Source: Oenanthe sinensis (taxonomy: Eukaryota > Streptophyta > Magnoliopsida > Apiales > Apiaceae). Taken from it: 64,000 nt of DNA. The notes under the pieces are model-generated. The model ran no database searches, was not told where the DNA came from, and saw only the letters and a program-made list of their open reading frames with translations. The stretch is from contig CM053802.1 of the NCBI GenBank assembly GCA_028671895.1, forward strand, positions 38,230,201 through 38,294,200, in the 5' to 3' direction. Both the position numbers and the translations under genes were made by a program. Positions 48,004 through 59,470 of this stretch are shown in pieces; the first letter of the stretch is position 1; every line of letters begins with the position of its first letter.

Positions 48004-49077
48004 CTAAAATCTAGCACAAAGACAAGTTTCAAACATGATATCTGGCTTGCTTGCAGTCAAGTAAAGGAATGAGCCAATCATGCCCCTATAGGTTGTCAAG
48101 TCAACAGGTTCACCAATATCTTGATCCAACTTGGTTGTTGTGGCCATGGAGTAGTTGTAGTAACATATTCTAGCGTGTTGAATTTTGTCAGCATATTTCT
48201 TTTGATTTATGAAGATGCCCTCTTCAGTTTGTTTAACTTGTAGCCCCAAGAAATAGCTCATCTCTCCCATCATACTCATTTGATACCTGAACTATTTTAG
48301 CTTAGAAAATCTTTTACATAATTTCTCATTAGTAGACCTAAATATTATATCATGAACATATATTTAAACCAGTAACAAGTCCTTACCTTGATTCATGTAA
48401 AACAAGGTTTTATCTTTTGTACCTCTAGTGAATTCATTTTCCAGTAGAAATTGAGTCAGAGTTTCATACCATGCCCCAGGAGCTTGTTTAAGTCCATACA
48501 ATGCCTTGTCTAACCTTTAGACATGATTTGGATATTTTGGATCTACAAATCCAGGAGGCTGTTCAACATAGACTTCCTCTTCAAGTTTTCAATTTAGAAA
48601 TGCACTCTTAACATCCATCTGGTAAACTTTGAATTTCTTGTGTGCAACATAAGCAATAAAAATTCTGATTGCTTCTAGTCTAGCAATAGTTACAAAGGTC
48701 TCATCTTAGTCAATGCCTTCTTGTTGAGAATAGCCTTTGGCAACTAGTCTTGCTTTATTTCTTGTTATGATTCCATTAGAGTCTGTCTTATTCATGAAAA
48801 CCCATTTGGTACCAACAATAGATCTATTACTTGGTCTTGGAACAAGAGTCCACACTTCATTCCTCTCAAATTCATTTAATTCCTCTTGCATTGCAGTAAC
48901 CCAATCTGCATCTTTAAGAGCATCTTCAACTTTCTTTAGCTCTTTCTGAGATAGAAAGTTTTGATACAGACATTTATTCTTAGTTGCTTTCCTTGTCTGA
49001 ATTTCAGTATTTAGATCACCAATTATCAAGTCAGGTGTATAATCCTTGATCCATTTTCTGATGTGAGGAAGATTCAT
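48004..49077 (-). pseudogene. S2 reverse transcriptase
   Basis: The RT N-terminal half is open at 49077-48706 (AMQEELNEFERNEVW, GTKWVFMNKTD, ARLVAKGYSQQEGID) and then decays. The polymerase box reads YVHD instead of YVDD (His codon at 48352-48354), removing a metal-binding Asp. The end (48279-48004: MMGEMSYFLGLQVKQ, YRGMIGSFLYLTASKPD) is open. Stops are numerous. Confidence 0.84.
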
Positions 49078-49317
49078 AAAACTAGGTGCTCCCCTAATAT
49101 TTATGGCATCATAAAATGATTCCTCAGTAAATGCTGATCATCCCCCTGATTTTGTGCTTACTTTAGAGTTTATATTAACGGAGTTTGAATTATCAGAGTC
49201 TATGTCTTTTAGAGATTGATCAGACTTTGATATTTTAATCACAGAATTTGTTCTAGTAATCTCTATGGAGGATTGATGTTCCTCCCCCTAAACATGTACA
49301 TTATCTTCATTTGTAAT

Positions 49318-50164
49318 CTATGTTTCTGTAGAGTTTTCGGAATTAGAGTTTAAAAGATCAGTGTTTATGTCCTCAGTGTCCGTGTCCTGTGGATTTTCAT
49401 TTTCAAATTTCAGACTTTCCTGAGCTTGCTCATTGAAGGAGACATTTATGGATTCCATGACTACTCTTGTTCTTAAGTTGTACACTTTGAAGGCCTTTGA
49501 CGAAGTTTTTGAGGTTGTGGAGTACACAACAAAAATGCATTCATCTGTTTTCAATTTAAACTTCTTGAGCTTGTCAGGATGTGTCTTTAGAATAAAACAC
49601 TTTCTTCCAAATATATGAAAATACTTCACATTTGGCTTCCTTCCTTTCATCATTTCATAAGGAGTTTTTCCATGCTTGTTGAATAATGTACAATTTTAAA
49701 TAATGCAAGGAGTGTTCATAGATTCAGCCCAGAAGTAAGTAGGAAGTTTTGTTGCTTCCAACATAGTTCTAGCAGCTTTAATCAGAGTTTTGTTTTTCCT
49801 TTCAACTATACCATTTTATTGAGGTGTACCAGGTGCTGAAAACTGTTGCTTTATTCCTTTGGTTGTACAGAATTCTTCCATTGTAGAGTTCTTAAACTCT
49901 GTTCCATTATCACTCCTTAGAATCTTCACTTTGAGTCTTGATCTATTTTCAATCACAGTGATTTGATCAAAAATGATCTCAGTTGTTTCATCCTTCTTGT
50001 GTAGAAAGTACACCCAAGTGTATCTTGTGTATTCATCAACTATCACTAAAGTATACTTCTTCTTTCTAATTAACATTATATTGAAAGAACCAAAAAGATC
50101 AAGATGTAGCATGTGGAAGGGTTTTTCAATTGAAGACTCAGTCTTGCTTTTAGAGGATGTCTTT
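49318..50164 (-). pseudogene. S2 integrase, C-terminal two thirds
   Basis: Catalytic core with HLDLFGS, LRSDNGTEF and, after one TAA replacing a Gln near 49804, the NGIVERKN Glu motif. The C-terminal block is open at 49653-49318 (MMKGRKPNVKYFHIFGRKCFI). The N-terminal zinc domain is cut off at 50164, where the E LTR starts. The first codons of the open frame at 50184-50165 are E sequence. Confidence 0.84.
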
Positions 50165-50490
50165 TGTGACGCCCTCCAATCCAATATAAAAAATAATAAA
50201 ATAATAAATTAGAGGCGCGTTGACCTCGCCAAACCAAAGATCGCTAATAGGTTATAGTATGAAATCAAGCAGTCGACACTAAAAGTAAACCAAATCACTT
50301 TATTACAAACCAGAAACTAAATCCACAAACTTAAATCCATAAGTCTAGATATGTTTTAGGTTCAGTTTTATTACAAGTACTATCTACAGACATACTAAAA
50401 TAACTAAATACCTGGGAAGCCCGAGAAGCGAGCAGTCCCAACACCTGTCTCTCGCTACGCCTGCTAGAATTGCTGGAATGACTCATATTG
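50165..50490 (-). repeat. E 3' LTR, part shared with the right copy
   Basis: About 300 bp align closely with 52772-53108, except for some 35 bp near the TGTGACGCC end present only on the right. The minus strand has GTAATAAAGTG (50297-50307), a possible polyadenylation signal. How far this LTR extends rightward cannot be told, because the other copy is truncated. Confidence 0.65.
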
Positions 50491-51597
50491 ACAGTCTGTC
50501 AGGATTTAGATAAAAAGAAAGAGGGAGCCAAAGAAATGCTCAGCAAGCATATGAACAATTGAAATTAAATCAAGATATGAGATCTTTATTGAGAACGGAA
50601 TATAAAAAAGTTTATTATAAAAACTGAACAGTAAATAAATCACAGTTTATCTCAAACTGAAACAATGCAGTATGTCATCAAAATGAATCAACTGCTCAAA
50701 ATCAATATATAATAGCCACACAGTTAATATGGATTGAATACACATAAATAAACACTATTGCCCACTGATCAGATTTCAAAAGTAATATGACCCATTTATA
50801 GCTTATCGGTACATTTCTATACCCATAGATATAACAAGGATTTCAAAATATAGGTACCAAAATAGGCAAGTAATGTTAGCCGATAGGAAGATGGATTGGT
50901 TACTATATCCTCCTTAACACCGCTGGACCTACTCAATGGCCACTTACGCCAATTATATCACACCGCTGGACCAGGGTCTGTTACTAGCCTCTTACGCTAA
51001 AGTCCAATCCAATAGAGCAATACCCAAATAAATAAAGGTATGCTTAATTTTAAATACAAGTCATATCCCCATTATTTACTATGATAACACCATATTTGAC
51101 GTGTTTATTATAATCAGCTTCCAATATTCAGAGTATGAATAACAAGTAACTCTGATGCACAGAATAAAACAGGAATCATACATAGTTCTAAATAATAACT
51201 ATTTATCATGATATGAATAATCGAAACAATAAAATAAAAGTATTTAGGATGATCAAGGAGAAAATACTTGCCTCATATAGATGCGGTCCTAAACTGGAAT
51301 GGGTCGACTACACTGCCCGTCTCCCGGTATCACCTTTTAATAATTCTTTAATCTGACGCTCCTACGGTTGCTACGAGTCTGGACTATTGATATCGAATCC
51401 GCACGGCTACATCTATAGTCAAATATAATACGATACTTTAATCCTTGAAGTACCTCGTTATATTCTATGAGCGTTTATAACTCAATTATACTTATATACT
51501 TATCTCAATCCTATTAACAAGAAAACTCACATTAAACCTAACAAACCAATAAATAAAATATAAACCCAATTATTAACTAATCATCAAATAACCAATT

Positions 51598-51786
51598 AAC
51601 CCTGGAGACTCGAATATAAATAAACAATTAATTCTCGAGACTCGAATATAAATACACAATTAATCCTCGAGACTCGAATATAAATAAACAAGTAATTCTC
51701 GAGACTCGTATATAAATAAACAATTAATCCTCGAGACTCGAATATAAAATAACAATTAATCCTCGAGACAACAATTAATCCTCGAA
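51598..51786. repeat. 32-bp tandem repeat in E
   Basis: Five units of about 32 bp with core CGAGACTCGAATATAAAT and spacer AACAATTAATCCT, followed by degenerate copies. Most unit joins contain the palindrome CTCGAG. Confidence 0.85.
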
Positions 51787-52599
51787 CAAAAGGAATAAAA
51801 ACTAACAATTCTAATTCATACTTTAAAACTTATAACGTCTACCCTCGATGACGTTATCAAATTAAACAATTAAACATAACATTAAGCCTTTTTTTAAATA
51901 TTTAACTAATTAATATTTTTAATCAAATAATAATTGGAACTTAAAATAAATCTTTTATTACAAGAAATTTTTTCGAAATAAGGGCTTTGAAAAATGAACT
52001 TTTCCCGGAGTCATAGCCCATCAAAATCAATCCCAAACAATACAATCCAACTATACTAAAAGAAAGTAAACAAATTTAACCCACAAAATAAATTATACTT
52101 ATACATATAAAATTGTCAGAAACGAGAAATACAGTCACCTAAACCCTAAAGTATGGCTAACAGATAACTTTACGGAATATAAAAATAATCTCTGAAAATT
52201 ATGAAATTAATATATATAAACTAACATGCCCGAATATTTACAATTGTCAAGTTATGATCTTAAACGACTTACCATATGATCAATTATGAACACTCCACGA
52301 GTCTTTTCTGATGACCAGAAAATATATCCAGAAAAATTCGAGATTAATACTCATGCATATAAACGTGCTGTACTTCCTCCTAGCTTGATCACCATCATCA
52401 AATCTCCTTTCTATACTCTTAAATAAATTAAAAAGGAAAACATGCCCAGAAAATAATCTTCTCAAAGCTTAACCAAAATCATACCTATGCGTGAGTCTTA
52501 AAGCGCTGGTCATTTATATATATAGATATCGAATATTGGATGCATGGTTTTTAAGTAATGAATTTTGGAAGTTTTAAATATAAATATAAACGTACCGTA

Positions 52600-52700
52600 G
52601 AATAGAGAACAGCAGAAGGCGACAACCAGCGAAAGGAGAGGAGGTGTGTGCGGTCGTGTGAGTAGAAAGCAGGGGCACAAAGAAAATATATATATAAGCG
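52600..52700 (-). promoter_or_regulatory. Promoter-like segment in E
   Basis: The minus strand has CTTATATATATA (about 52687-52697) followed by a CT-rich tract like a plant 5' untranslated region, then CGGTACGT, a possible splice donor, near 52593-52600. It lies about 70 bp inside the primer site, which is not where an LTR promoter is expected. Confidence 0.35.
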
Positions 52701-52756
52701 ACATGGAGAGAAGAAATTGAGAGGGGTAACTAAATAGGGGGTGACTGCCAACATGT

Positions 52757-52770
52757 AGCTCTTATACCAA
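52757..52770 (-). other. E primer-binding site (putative)
   Basis: TTGGTATAAGAGCT on the minus strand, one base from the LTR edge. It matches TGGTATCAGAGC with one mismatch. Confidence 0.6.
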
Positions 52771-52771
52771 C

Positions 52772-53111
52772 TGTGACGCCTTCCGAACCCGGGGTCTAGA
52801 TTTGGGGGTCACCAACCAATCCACAATAAAATATAATAAAATAATAAATAAGAGGCATGTTGACCCCGGCAAACCAACGATCGCTAACAGGTTATAGTAT
52901 GAAATCAAGCACCCGACACTAAAAGTAAAGCAAATCACTTTATTACAAACCAGAAACTAAATCCACAAACTCAAATCCATAAGTCTAGATATGTTTTAGG
53001 TTCAATTTTATTACAAGTACTATCTACAGACATACTAAAACAACTAAATACCTGGGAAGCCCGAGAAGCGAGCGGTCCCAACACCTGTCTCTCGCTACGC
53101 CTGTTAGAATT
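52772..53111 (-). repeat. E 5' LTR fragment
   Basis: The right LTR copy of E, 340 bp, ending in the shared trinucleotide TTG (53110-53112) where C gag begins. In the left copy the same position continues with unrelated sequence. Confidence 0.65.
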
Positions 53112-56100
53112 GAGAAGGATAAGCTGACAGGAGGAAACAACTTCCTAGACTGGCAGAGGAATTTGAGGATTGTCCTCAGGCAGGAGCGCAAGCTTCATGT
53201 CATTGATATTCCTCTGGCAGGTCCCCTTCCTGAGGGCGCTACTGTTGAGGAACGAGCGGCCCATACAAAGGATGAGAATGATGTAACTGATGTTGCATGT
53301 CTTATGCTGGCAACTATGACTGCTGAGCTTCAAAGACAACATGTGCATATGGATGCATATACTATCTATGAGCACTTGCAAAGCATGTTTGCAAGCCAAA
53401 CTCGTCAAGAAAGGTTCAACACGAGCAAGTCACTTTTTAATTGCAAACAAGGGGCAAGTGAACCAGTTGGCCCACATGTTCTGAAGATGATTGGTTACAT
53501 TGAGTATCTTGATACTTTGGGTTTCCCGATTATTCAGGAAATTGGTATTGACCTAATCATGAATTCTTTGAACAACAAATTCACCCAGTTTATCATAAAC
53601 TACAACATGAATGAATTTGACAAAACACCTACTGAATTGTTGGCTATGTTGAGAACGTATGAGACCAACATGAAGACGGCTGAACCTGCTCCCATACTGA
53701 TGGTGGGCAATAAAGGTAAGGCCAAAGGGAAAGGCAAGTGGAAGGGTAAGAAGAAGACAGGTTCTGATTCTACACCCAAGCCAAAGTCAGGTCCCAAACA
53801 GGCTTTAAAGCCTAAAGGTGGGGTCGCTAAGGGTGAATGTCACTACTGTAAGAAAACTGGTCATTGGAAGAGAAACTGTTCAGTTTACTTGGAGGATCTG
53901 AAGAAGAAGAGGGCTGAGCAAGCTTCTACTACAGGTATATATATATATGTTATAGAAGTCAATCTGTCTATTTCTACATCTTGGGTATTGGATACTGGAT
54001 GTGCTTCTCACATTTGTATAAATGTGCAGGAAATGCAGAGAAGTAGGACATTGGCTAAAGGAGAAATGGACCTACGAGTTGCCAATGGAGCAAGAGTTGC
54101 TTCTTTAGCTGTAGGAACCTATTATTTATCTTTGCCCTCTGGGCTAGTTTTAGAACTGGATAATTGTTATTACGTGCCTGCAATTCGCAGAAACATTATT
54201 TCTGTTTCTTGTTTGGACAAGAAAGGTTTTTCGTTTACAATAAAGGACAACAGTTGCTCTTTTGCTTTGAATGATTTAACCTATGGTGTTGCGCGTTTGT
54301 TCAATGGTTTATATGTTCTTGACTTAGATAATCCTATCTGTAATATAGAAAACAAACGATTTAATGTTAATGACTCAAATCAAACATACCTCTGGCATTG
54401 TCGTCTAGGCCATATGAATGAGAAACGCATATCCAAATTACATAAGGATGGATATTTGGATAAGTTTGATTTTGAATCATACCAAGAATGCGAATCTTGT
54501 TTGCTTAGTAAAATGACTAAAGTCCCTTTCACTGGTAAGGGTCAAAGGGCCACTGAACGTCTGGAGCTAATACATAGTGATGTATGTGGCCCAATGCGTG
54601 TGATGGCTAGAGGAGGCTATTACTACTTCATAACATTTACTGATGATTTCAGTAGATATGGGTATGTATATCTTATGCAGAATAAATCCGATTCTTTTGA
54701 AAAGTTCAAAGAATACAAGGCTGAAGTAGAAAAGCAAACTAGCGGAGGTGCAAGTATTAAAATCTTACGATCTGATCATGGAGGAGAATACTTGAGCACT
54801 GAATTTAAAGATTATTTAAAGGAGTGTGGTATTGTATCACAACTCACTCCGCCAGGTACACCTCAATGGAATGGAGTTTCAGAGTGGAGAAATCGCACCT
54901 TGTTGGACATGGTGCGATCGATGATGAGTCATGCAGATCTTCCAATTAGTTTCTGGGGTTACGCTCTAGAAACAGCGGCTTTCACACTTAACCGTGTTCC
55001 TACTAAGAAGGTTCAAAAGACTCCATATGAGATATGGGAGAAGAAACGGTCAGGCATGAGCTTTATGAAAGTTTGGGGATGCAAGGCGTTTGTAAAACGT
55101 CAAGTATCTGACAAGCTTGGACCTAAATCTGAAGAGTGCAATTTTGTGGGATACCCTAGGGAAACAAAGGCGTATTATTTTTATAGTCCTTCTGAGCAGA
55201 AGGTGTTTATTGCTCGAGACGCTGTTTTCATGGAAAGAGATTATGTTTCCAAAAGAAACAGTGGGAGAACTATAGACCTTGATGAAGATCGAGAACCACA
55301 AAATAGCATTGAACCTGAAGTGGAACAGGAGCAGGATAATGATAATGCTCAACAAACACAGGTTGTTCGTAGAACTGGTAGAATTCGCCATGAGCCAGAG
55401 AGATATGGATTTCTCTTGACTCAATGTGGTGATTTGATGCTCATAGATGAAGATGAGCCTCTCACATACCAAGATGCTATGAACAGTCCAGAATCTAAGA
55501 GATGGCTAGAAGCCATGAAATCCGTGATGGATTCCATGTACGAAAACCGAGTATGGACTTTGGTTGATCCACCTGAAGGGGTAAAACCCATAGGGTGCAA
55601 ATGGGTTTTCAAGAAAAAAACTGACATGGATGGAAATGTTCAGACCTATAAAGCAAGGCTGGTTGCAAAAGGTTTCAGACAAATTCATGGTATTGACTAT
55701 GATGAGACTTTCTCACCAGTGGCTATGGTCAAGTCCATAAGGATTTTGCTTGCTATTGCAGCATTCCATGATTATGAAATCTGGCAAATGGATGTCAAAA
55801 CAGCCTTCCTTAACGGAATACTTGAAGAGGATGTGGATGTGTACATGACACAACCTGAAGGTTTTGTCGATCCAAGGAATGTTAGCAAGGTATGTAAATT
55901 ACGTCGATCCATTTATGGATTGAAGCAAGCCTCTAGGAGATGGAATATCCGTTTTGATGAAACAGTCAAAGAGTATGGCTTTGTTCAAAACTAAGATGAA
56001 CCTTGTGTTTACAAGAAGGTTAGTGGGAGCCATGTGGCATTCATAGTACTATATGTTGATGACATACTACTAATGGGGAATGACATACCTTCTCTCAAGG

Positions 56101-57041
56101 CTGTTAAGATTTGGTTAGGGAGCAACTTCTCTATGAAAGACTTAGGAGAAGCATCCTACATTCTAGGAATGAGGATCTATAGGGATAGATCTAGAAGGAT
56201 GATCGGTCTAAGTCAGAGTACATATATCGATAAGGTTTTGCATCGTTTTGGTATGCAAAATGCAAAAAAGGGATATGTCCCCGTGTCTCAAGGGATAACG
56301 ATCTCTAAAGATCAGTGTCCGAAATCATTGGATGACAAGGACCGCATGAGGAAGGTTCCATATGCCTCAACAATTGGATCCATCATGTATGCGATGGTAT
56401 GTACTCGCCCAGATGTTTCGTATGCTTTAAGCATGACGAGTAGATACCAATCTAATCCAGGTGAAGGTCACTGGACGGCTATCAAGAATATTCTAAAGTA
56501 CTTGAAAAGGACCAAAGATTCATTCTTGGTGTATGGAGGAGAGGAAAAACTGGTTGTAAAAGGTTACACCGATGCAAGTTTTCAAACAGACAGGGATGAT
56601 ACTGTATCACAGTCTGGTTTTGTGTTTTGTCTAAACGGAGGTGCTGTAAGTTGGAAGAGTTCAAAACAAGAAACAGTAGCTGATTCTACAATGGAGGCTG
56701 AGTACATTGCAGCTTGTGAAGCGGCTAAGGAAGCTGTTTGGATTTGAAAATTCATTACTGATTTGGGAGTGGTTCCATCGATCGCAGATCCCATTGATCT
56801 ATACGGCGATAATAATGGAGCCATTGCACAGGCTAAAGAACCTAGAGCTCACTCCCGAACCAAACACATACTCAGGAGATATCACCTCATTCGAGAGATT
56901 AATGAAAGGGGTGACATACACATATGTAAAGTGCACACAAATGATAACATTGCAGACCCACTGACCAAAGGCTTGTCGCAGAAGAAGCACGACGGTCACA
57001 CTAGTTCCATGGGTATTAGATACATGGGTGATTGGCTCTAG
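53112..57041 (+). pseudogene. C gag-pol polyprotein, one frame with two stops
   Basis: 1309 codons in one frame, counted from the truncated start. Gag fills residues 1 to about 270, with zinc knuckle CHYCKKTGHWKRNC starting at 243. Protease has DTG at 294. Integrase has the HHCC domain from about 428, catalytic Asp 490, Asp 555 and Glu 591 (exactly D,D35E). RT has YVDD at 981-984. RNase H has YTDASF, MEAEYIA and DNN at 1233. All catalytic residues I checked are intact. Breaks are TAA at 55992-55994 and TGA at 56745-56747, each one base from a sense codon. About 14 N-terminal residues seen in B are missing. Confidence 0.93.
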
Positions 57042-57055
57042 TGCAAGTGGGAGAT
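57042..57055 (+). other. C polypurine tract
   Basis: GTGCAAGTGGGAGAT lies between the pol stop and the LTR start TGTTGG. Confidence 0.85.
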
Positions 57056-58592
57056 TGTTGGTGTAGGTGCCCTAGAGGCAATACAATGTTTATTTTGATA
57101 AACCTTTATGTCAATTGATTATTCAATAAACATATTTATTATGACTTTAATTACTACGATATATTTGTTAGCATAATAAATGTCCTTAGAATCATGATAC
57201 ACATTGTATAGTTTAGTACATGACTTGAACTTGAGATTATATAATATATCATATTCTTAAATGTCCCTAGTCGAGTATTATTATTATAGGACAATAATAA
57301 TACATAAATAGACTAGTATGTTGTTTGACTGATAACCACAACTCATTGGTTATAAGTATGGGGATACTAAAGTCAATACATAGGTACATGTAGGAGTACA
57401 TGATACTGGACAGACCCACAGTGAGATTCTTCATGTTTAATAAAGTCATAAGAAAGACTCACAGTGATAACGGTGTAATGATCCTTTGACTTGAGATCAT
57501 TATATTTCTATACGAGGATTAATATACTTTGATTACCTTAAAAGTTATCTTTGACCGGGTGATGATAAAAGTGGACATCGGGTATATCATGAGTCGTTTG
57601 AGAAATATGAATGATAGATAAAGGATTTAACCCTCCTATAATTAGGAGAGATATTATTGGCCTCTTGATTGAGTGAGACTATAAAATGCATGGCCATGCT
57701 CAAATAATGATTTGTTTTTCATAGTCTACTCATGGATCAAGTAAACCCGGATTAAATGTTGAAGAGGATGACTAAATACATGCCTCGAGTTTAATCTATA
57801 ATATATATGGTTAAAGGGATTATATTACACTGAAACATTAATCACGAAAGGTTTTATCGAATCACGATTTAATTATTATTTAATTAGGTAGCAATGATGT
57901 ATTACTAGATACCGCTCATTATTTATGATTTTATTGGAGAATAAAATTATTGCTAATTAAATAATAGCCTATAGGGTCACACACATAGAGTACTTAAATG
58001 AATAATTAATTTAAATTAATTGATGATTATTTGAATTTTATTATATTAATTAAGTGAGACTTAATTAATTGAAATAATATAAATTCGAATTTGAATTCTA
58101 CCATTAATAATTAAGTGTGACTTAGTTATTAATTAAATAATAAAATTCGGTTTTATTATTTAATCCCAAACCTACATGGGTTAGGCTTTGCTGTTATGAG
58201 TTGCTATTATGGGCCTATTAACCAACCATTATAAATAGATAATGTAGGGTTAATAGGTATTAAGTTTTTAAGAAAAACGAACCCTAGCAGCAGAAAAGGG
58301 AGAGGCAGATTTCGAAATCATCTAGAGGAGGCTAGTACATCCGTTCCATAATCAAGATCGTGAGACGTTCTTGAAGGTGCTCGTGTGGATTCCATAGAGG
58401 TGTTTTCAATAGGAAGACACAAGTCGTGAAAGCTAGGATCTCCGTTGAGTTCGTAGTAGTCACGACCAAATAAAGGTATGATTCCGTTTCACCATAATCT
58501 GTCCAATCTTATACATGATCCTGCGTTTGGGTTCCGAAAATTTTCGTTATATTTACGTTTATCCGCTGCGTTTTATGCCTCGGAACCCAACA
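57056..58592 (+). repeat. C 3' LTR
   Basis: 1537 bp, TGTTGGTGTAGG to CGGAACCCAACA. The opening with GCCCTAGAGGCAATA follows the BARE LTR pattern. The palindrome GCATGGCCATGC is at 57688-57699 and the TATA box TATAAATAG at 58230-58238. Confidence 0.9.
58230..58238 (+). promoter_or_regulatory. C LTR TATA box (putative)
   Basis: TATAAATAG, near consensus. In this solo 3' position it could promote transcription outward into S2 sequence. Confidence 0.55.
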
Positions 58593-59465
58593 CCTTGCTC
58601 ATGCACTTAATTTCATAGTGTCCCGTCTTGTTATACTTGTAACACTTGACCTTTGATTTGTCAAGTTTTTTTGACTTTCCTTCTATGTCTTCTCCCTTTC
58701 TGAACTTTTCCCTGTTCTCAGAATTACCAGACCTCTTCTGAAATTTGCCCTGATTTCTGAACTTCCTGTACTTCATCTTTTTGAATTCCTTGACAATCAT
58801 AACAATTATTTTCATCATTTTAGAGTTTGTGGATTCATTATTGGAGTCTACATCAAAGTTTGCTTCAGACTCTGAGCACCGTTTTCCTTCACCTTCGCAG
58901 TTGTTCCTTTTCCCTTTGAGACTAGAGAAATTTATTCCTTAGCTTTCACATTTTTTGTCTCAACATTTAATGCAACTGACTTTACTTTGCCACTTTTCAT
59001 ATTCTTCCTTTGTTGTAACTCTAAATCATGAGTTTTTAGTTTTCCATATACTTCATCCAGAGTCATGTCCTCCAGATCTGCTCTATCTCTTATCAAGGAT
59101 GTCTACAAGTCTCATTCTTTAGGTACAACCTTTAGAAACTTTGTGTTAAAGTCCCCATTCTCATACACCTTATCAACCAGGGTCGAGTCATTCAACAGAG
59201 TGAGAAATCTGTCATATGTATCAGTTAGAGACTCATTGTGTTTAGCTTCAAAAAATTCATACCCCTGAATAAGAACATATCATCTATTCTTTTTTATTTC
59301 TTTTGTTCCTTGATATTGAACCTCCAATGCATCCCATATTTCCTTTGCAGTTTTGTAAGCGATTACTCTGTTAGACATTACAGAGTCCAGCCTATTGTGT
59401 TGAGGACTTCCACTTCTTCTTCATTAGTCCATTTTTTCTTGTCTTTAAGAGTGTAGTACTCAGGA
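58593..59465 (-). pseudogene. S2 gag remnant
   Basis: UBN2-type gag like that of S1, with stops and frame changes. It keeps a WTNEEEVEVLN-like stretch near 59400-59440, matching the S1 gag order. The zinc knuckle at 58603-58644 reads CYKYNKTGHYEIKC, with the second Cys changed to Tyr. C is inserted 10 bp after the knuckle, and F removes the N-terminal start. Confidence 0.75.
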
Positions 59466-59470
59466 ACTTG
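59466..59470. repeat. Candidate left target duplication of F, CTTGT
   Basis: The five bases before the F LTR start. The partner lies outside the window, so this is only the expected position. Confidence 0.35.

Larger units (their letters stand above)
50165..53111 (-). mobile_element. Element E: non-coding LTR element remnant, perhaps Ty3/gypsy-type
   Basis: A direct repeat beginning TGTGACGCC occurs at 50165 and again at 52772-53111. Next to the right copy the minus strand has TTGGTATAAGAGCT (52770-52757), one mismatch from a tRNA-Met primer site, so E reads on the minus strand with its 5' LTR on the right. The right LTR is cut after 340 bp at the junction with C. The 2.6 kb between has no coding region. 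Either the internal part was deleted or E is a non-autonomous element with long LTRs. The LTR style resembles gypsy LTRs, but no domain confirms this. Confidence 0.55.
53112..58592 (+). mobile_element. Element C: Angela/BARE-like copia, 5' end deleted, best-preserved pol
   Basis: Plus strand: polyprotein 53112-57041, polypurine tract, 3' LTR 57056-58592. The 5' LTR, primer site, leader and first 14 gag codons are missing and replaced by E. It is inserted in S2 gag. The next five bases (CCTTG) would be its target duplication, but the other side is lost. Same subfamily as B. Confidence 0.9.
42397..59470 (-). mobile_element. S2: second old Sirevirus-like copia element, broken by insertions
   Basis: Minus-strand order: gag (59465-58593), integrase (50164-49318), RT (49077-48004), RNase H (48003-47413), extra ORF (46831-43042), and 3' non-coding sequence to 42397. 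C and E lie between gag and integrase, and the protease region is gone. F cuts the gag near its start, so the 5' LTR lies beyond the window. The architecture matches S1. RT wording (AMQEELNEFERNEVWTLVPRP) is SIRE-like. Confidence 0.72.

Noticed and set aside
51596..51808. Repetitive 70-codon minus-strand ORF
   Set aside because: Only the translation of the 32-bp tandem repeat in E.
52510..52754. Small hydrophobic minus-strand ORFs in E
   Set aside because: Short, overlapping in two frames, in a CT-rich promoter-like tract. No support as proteins.
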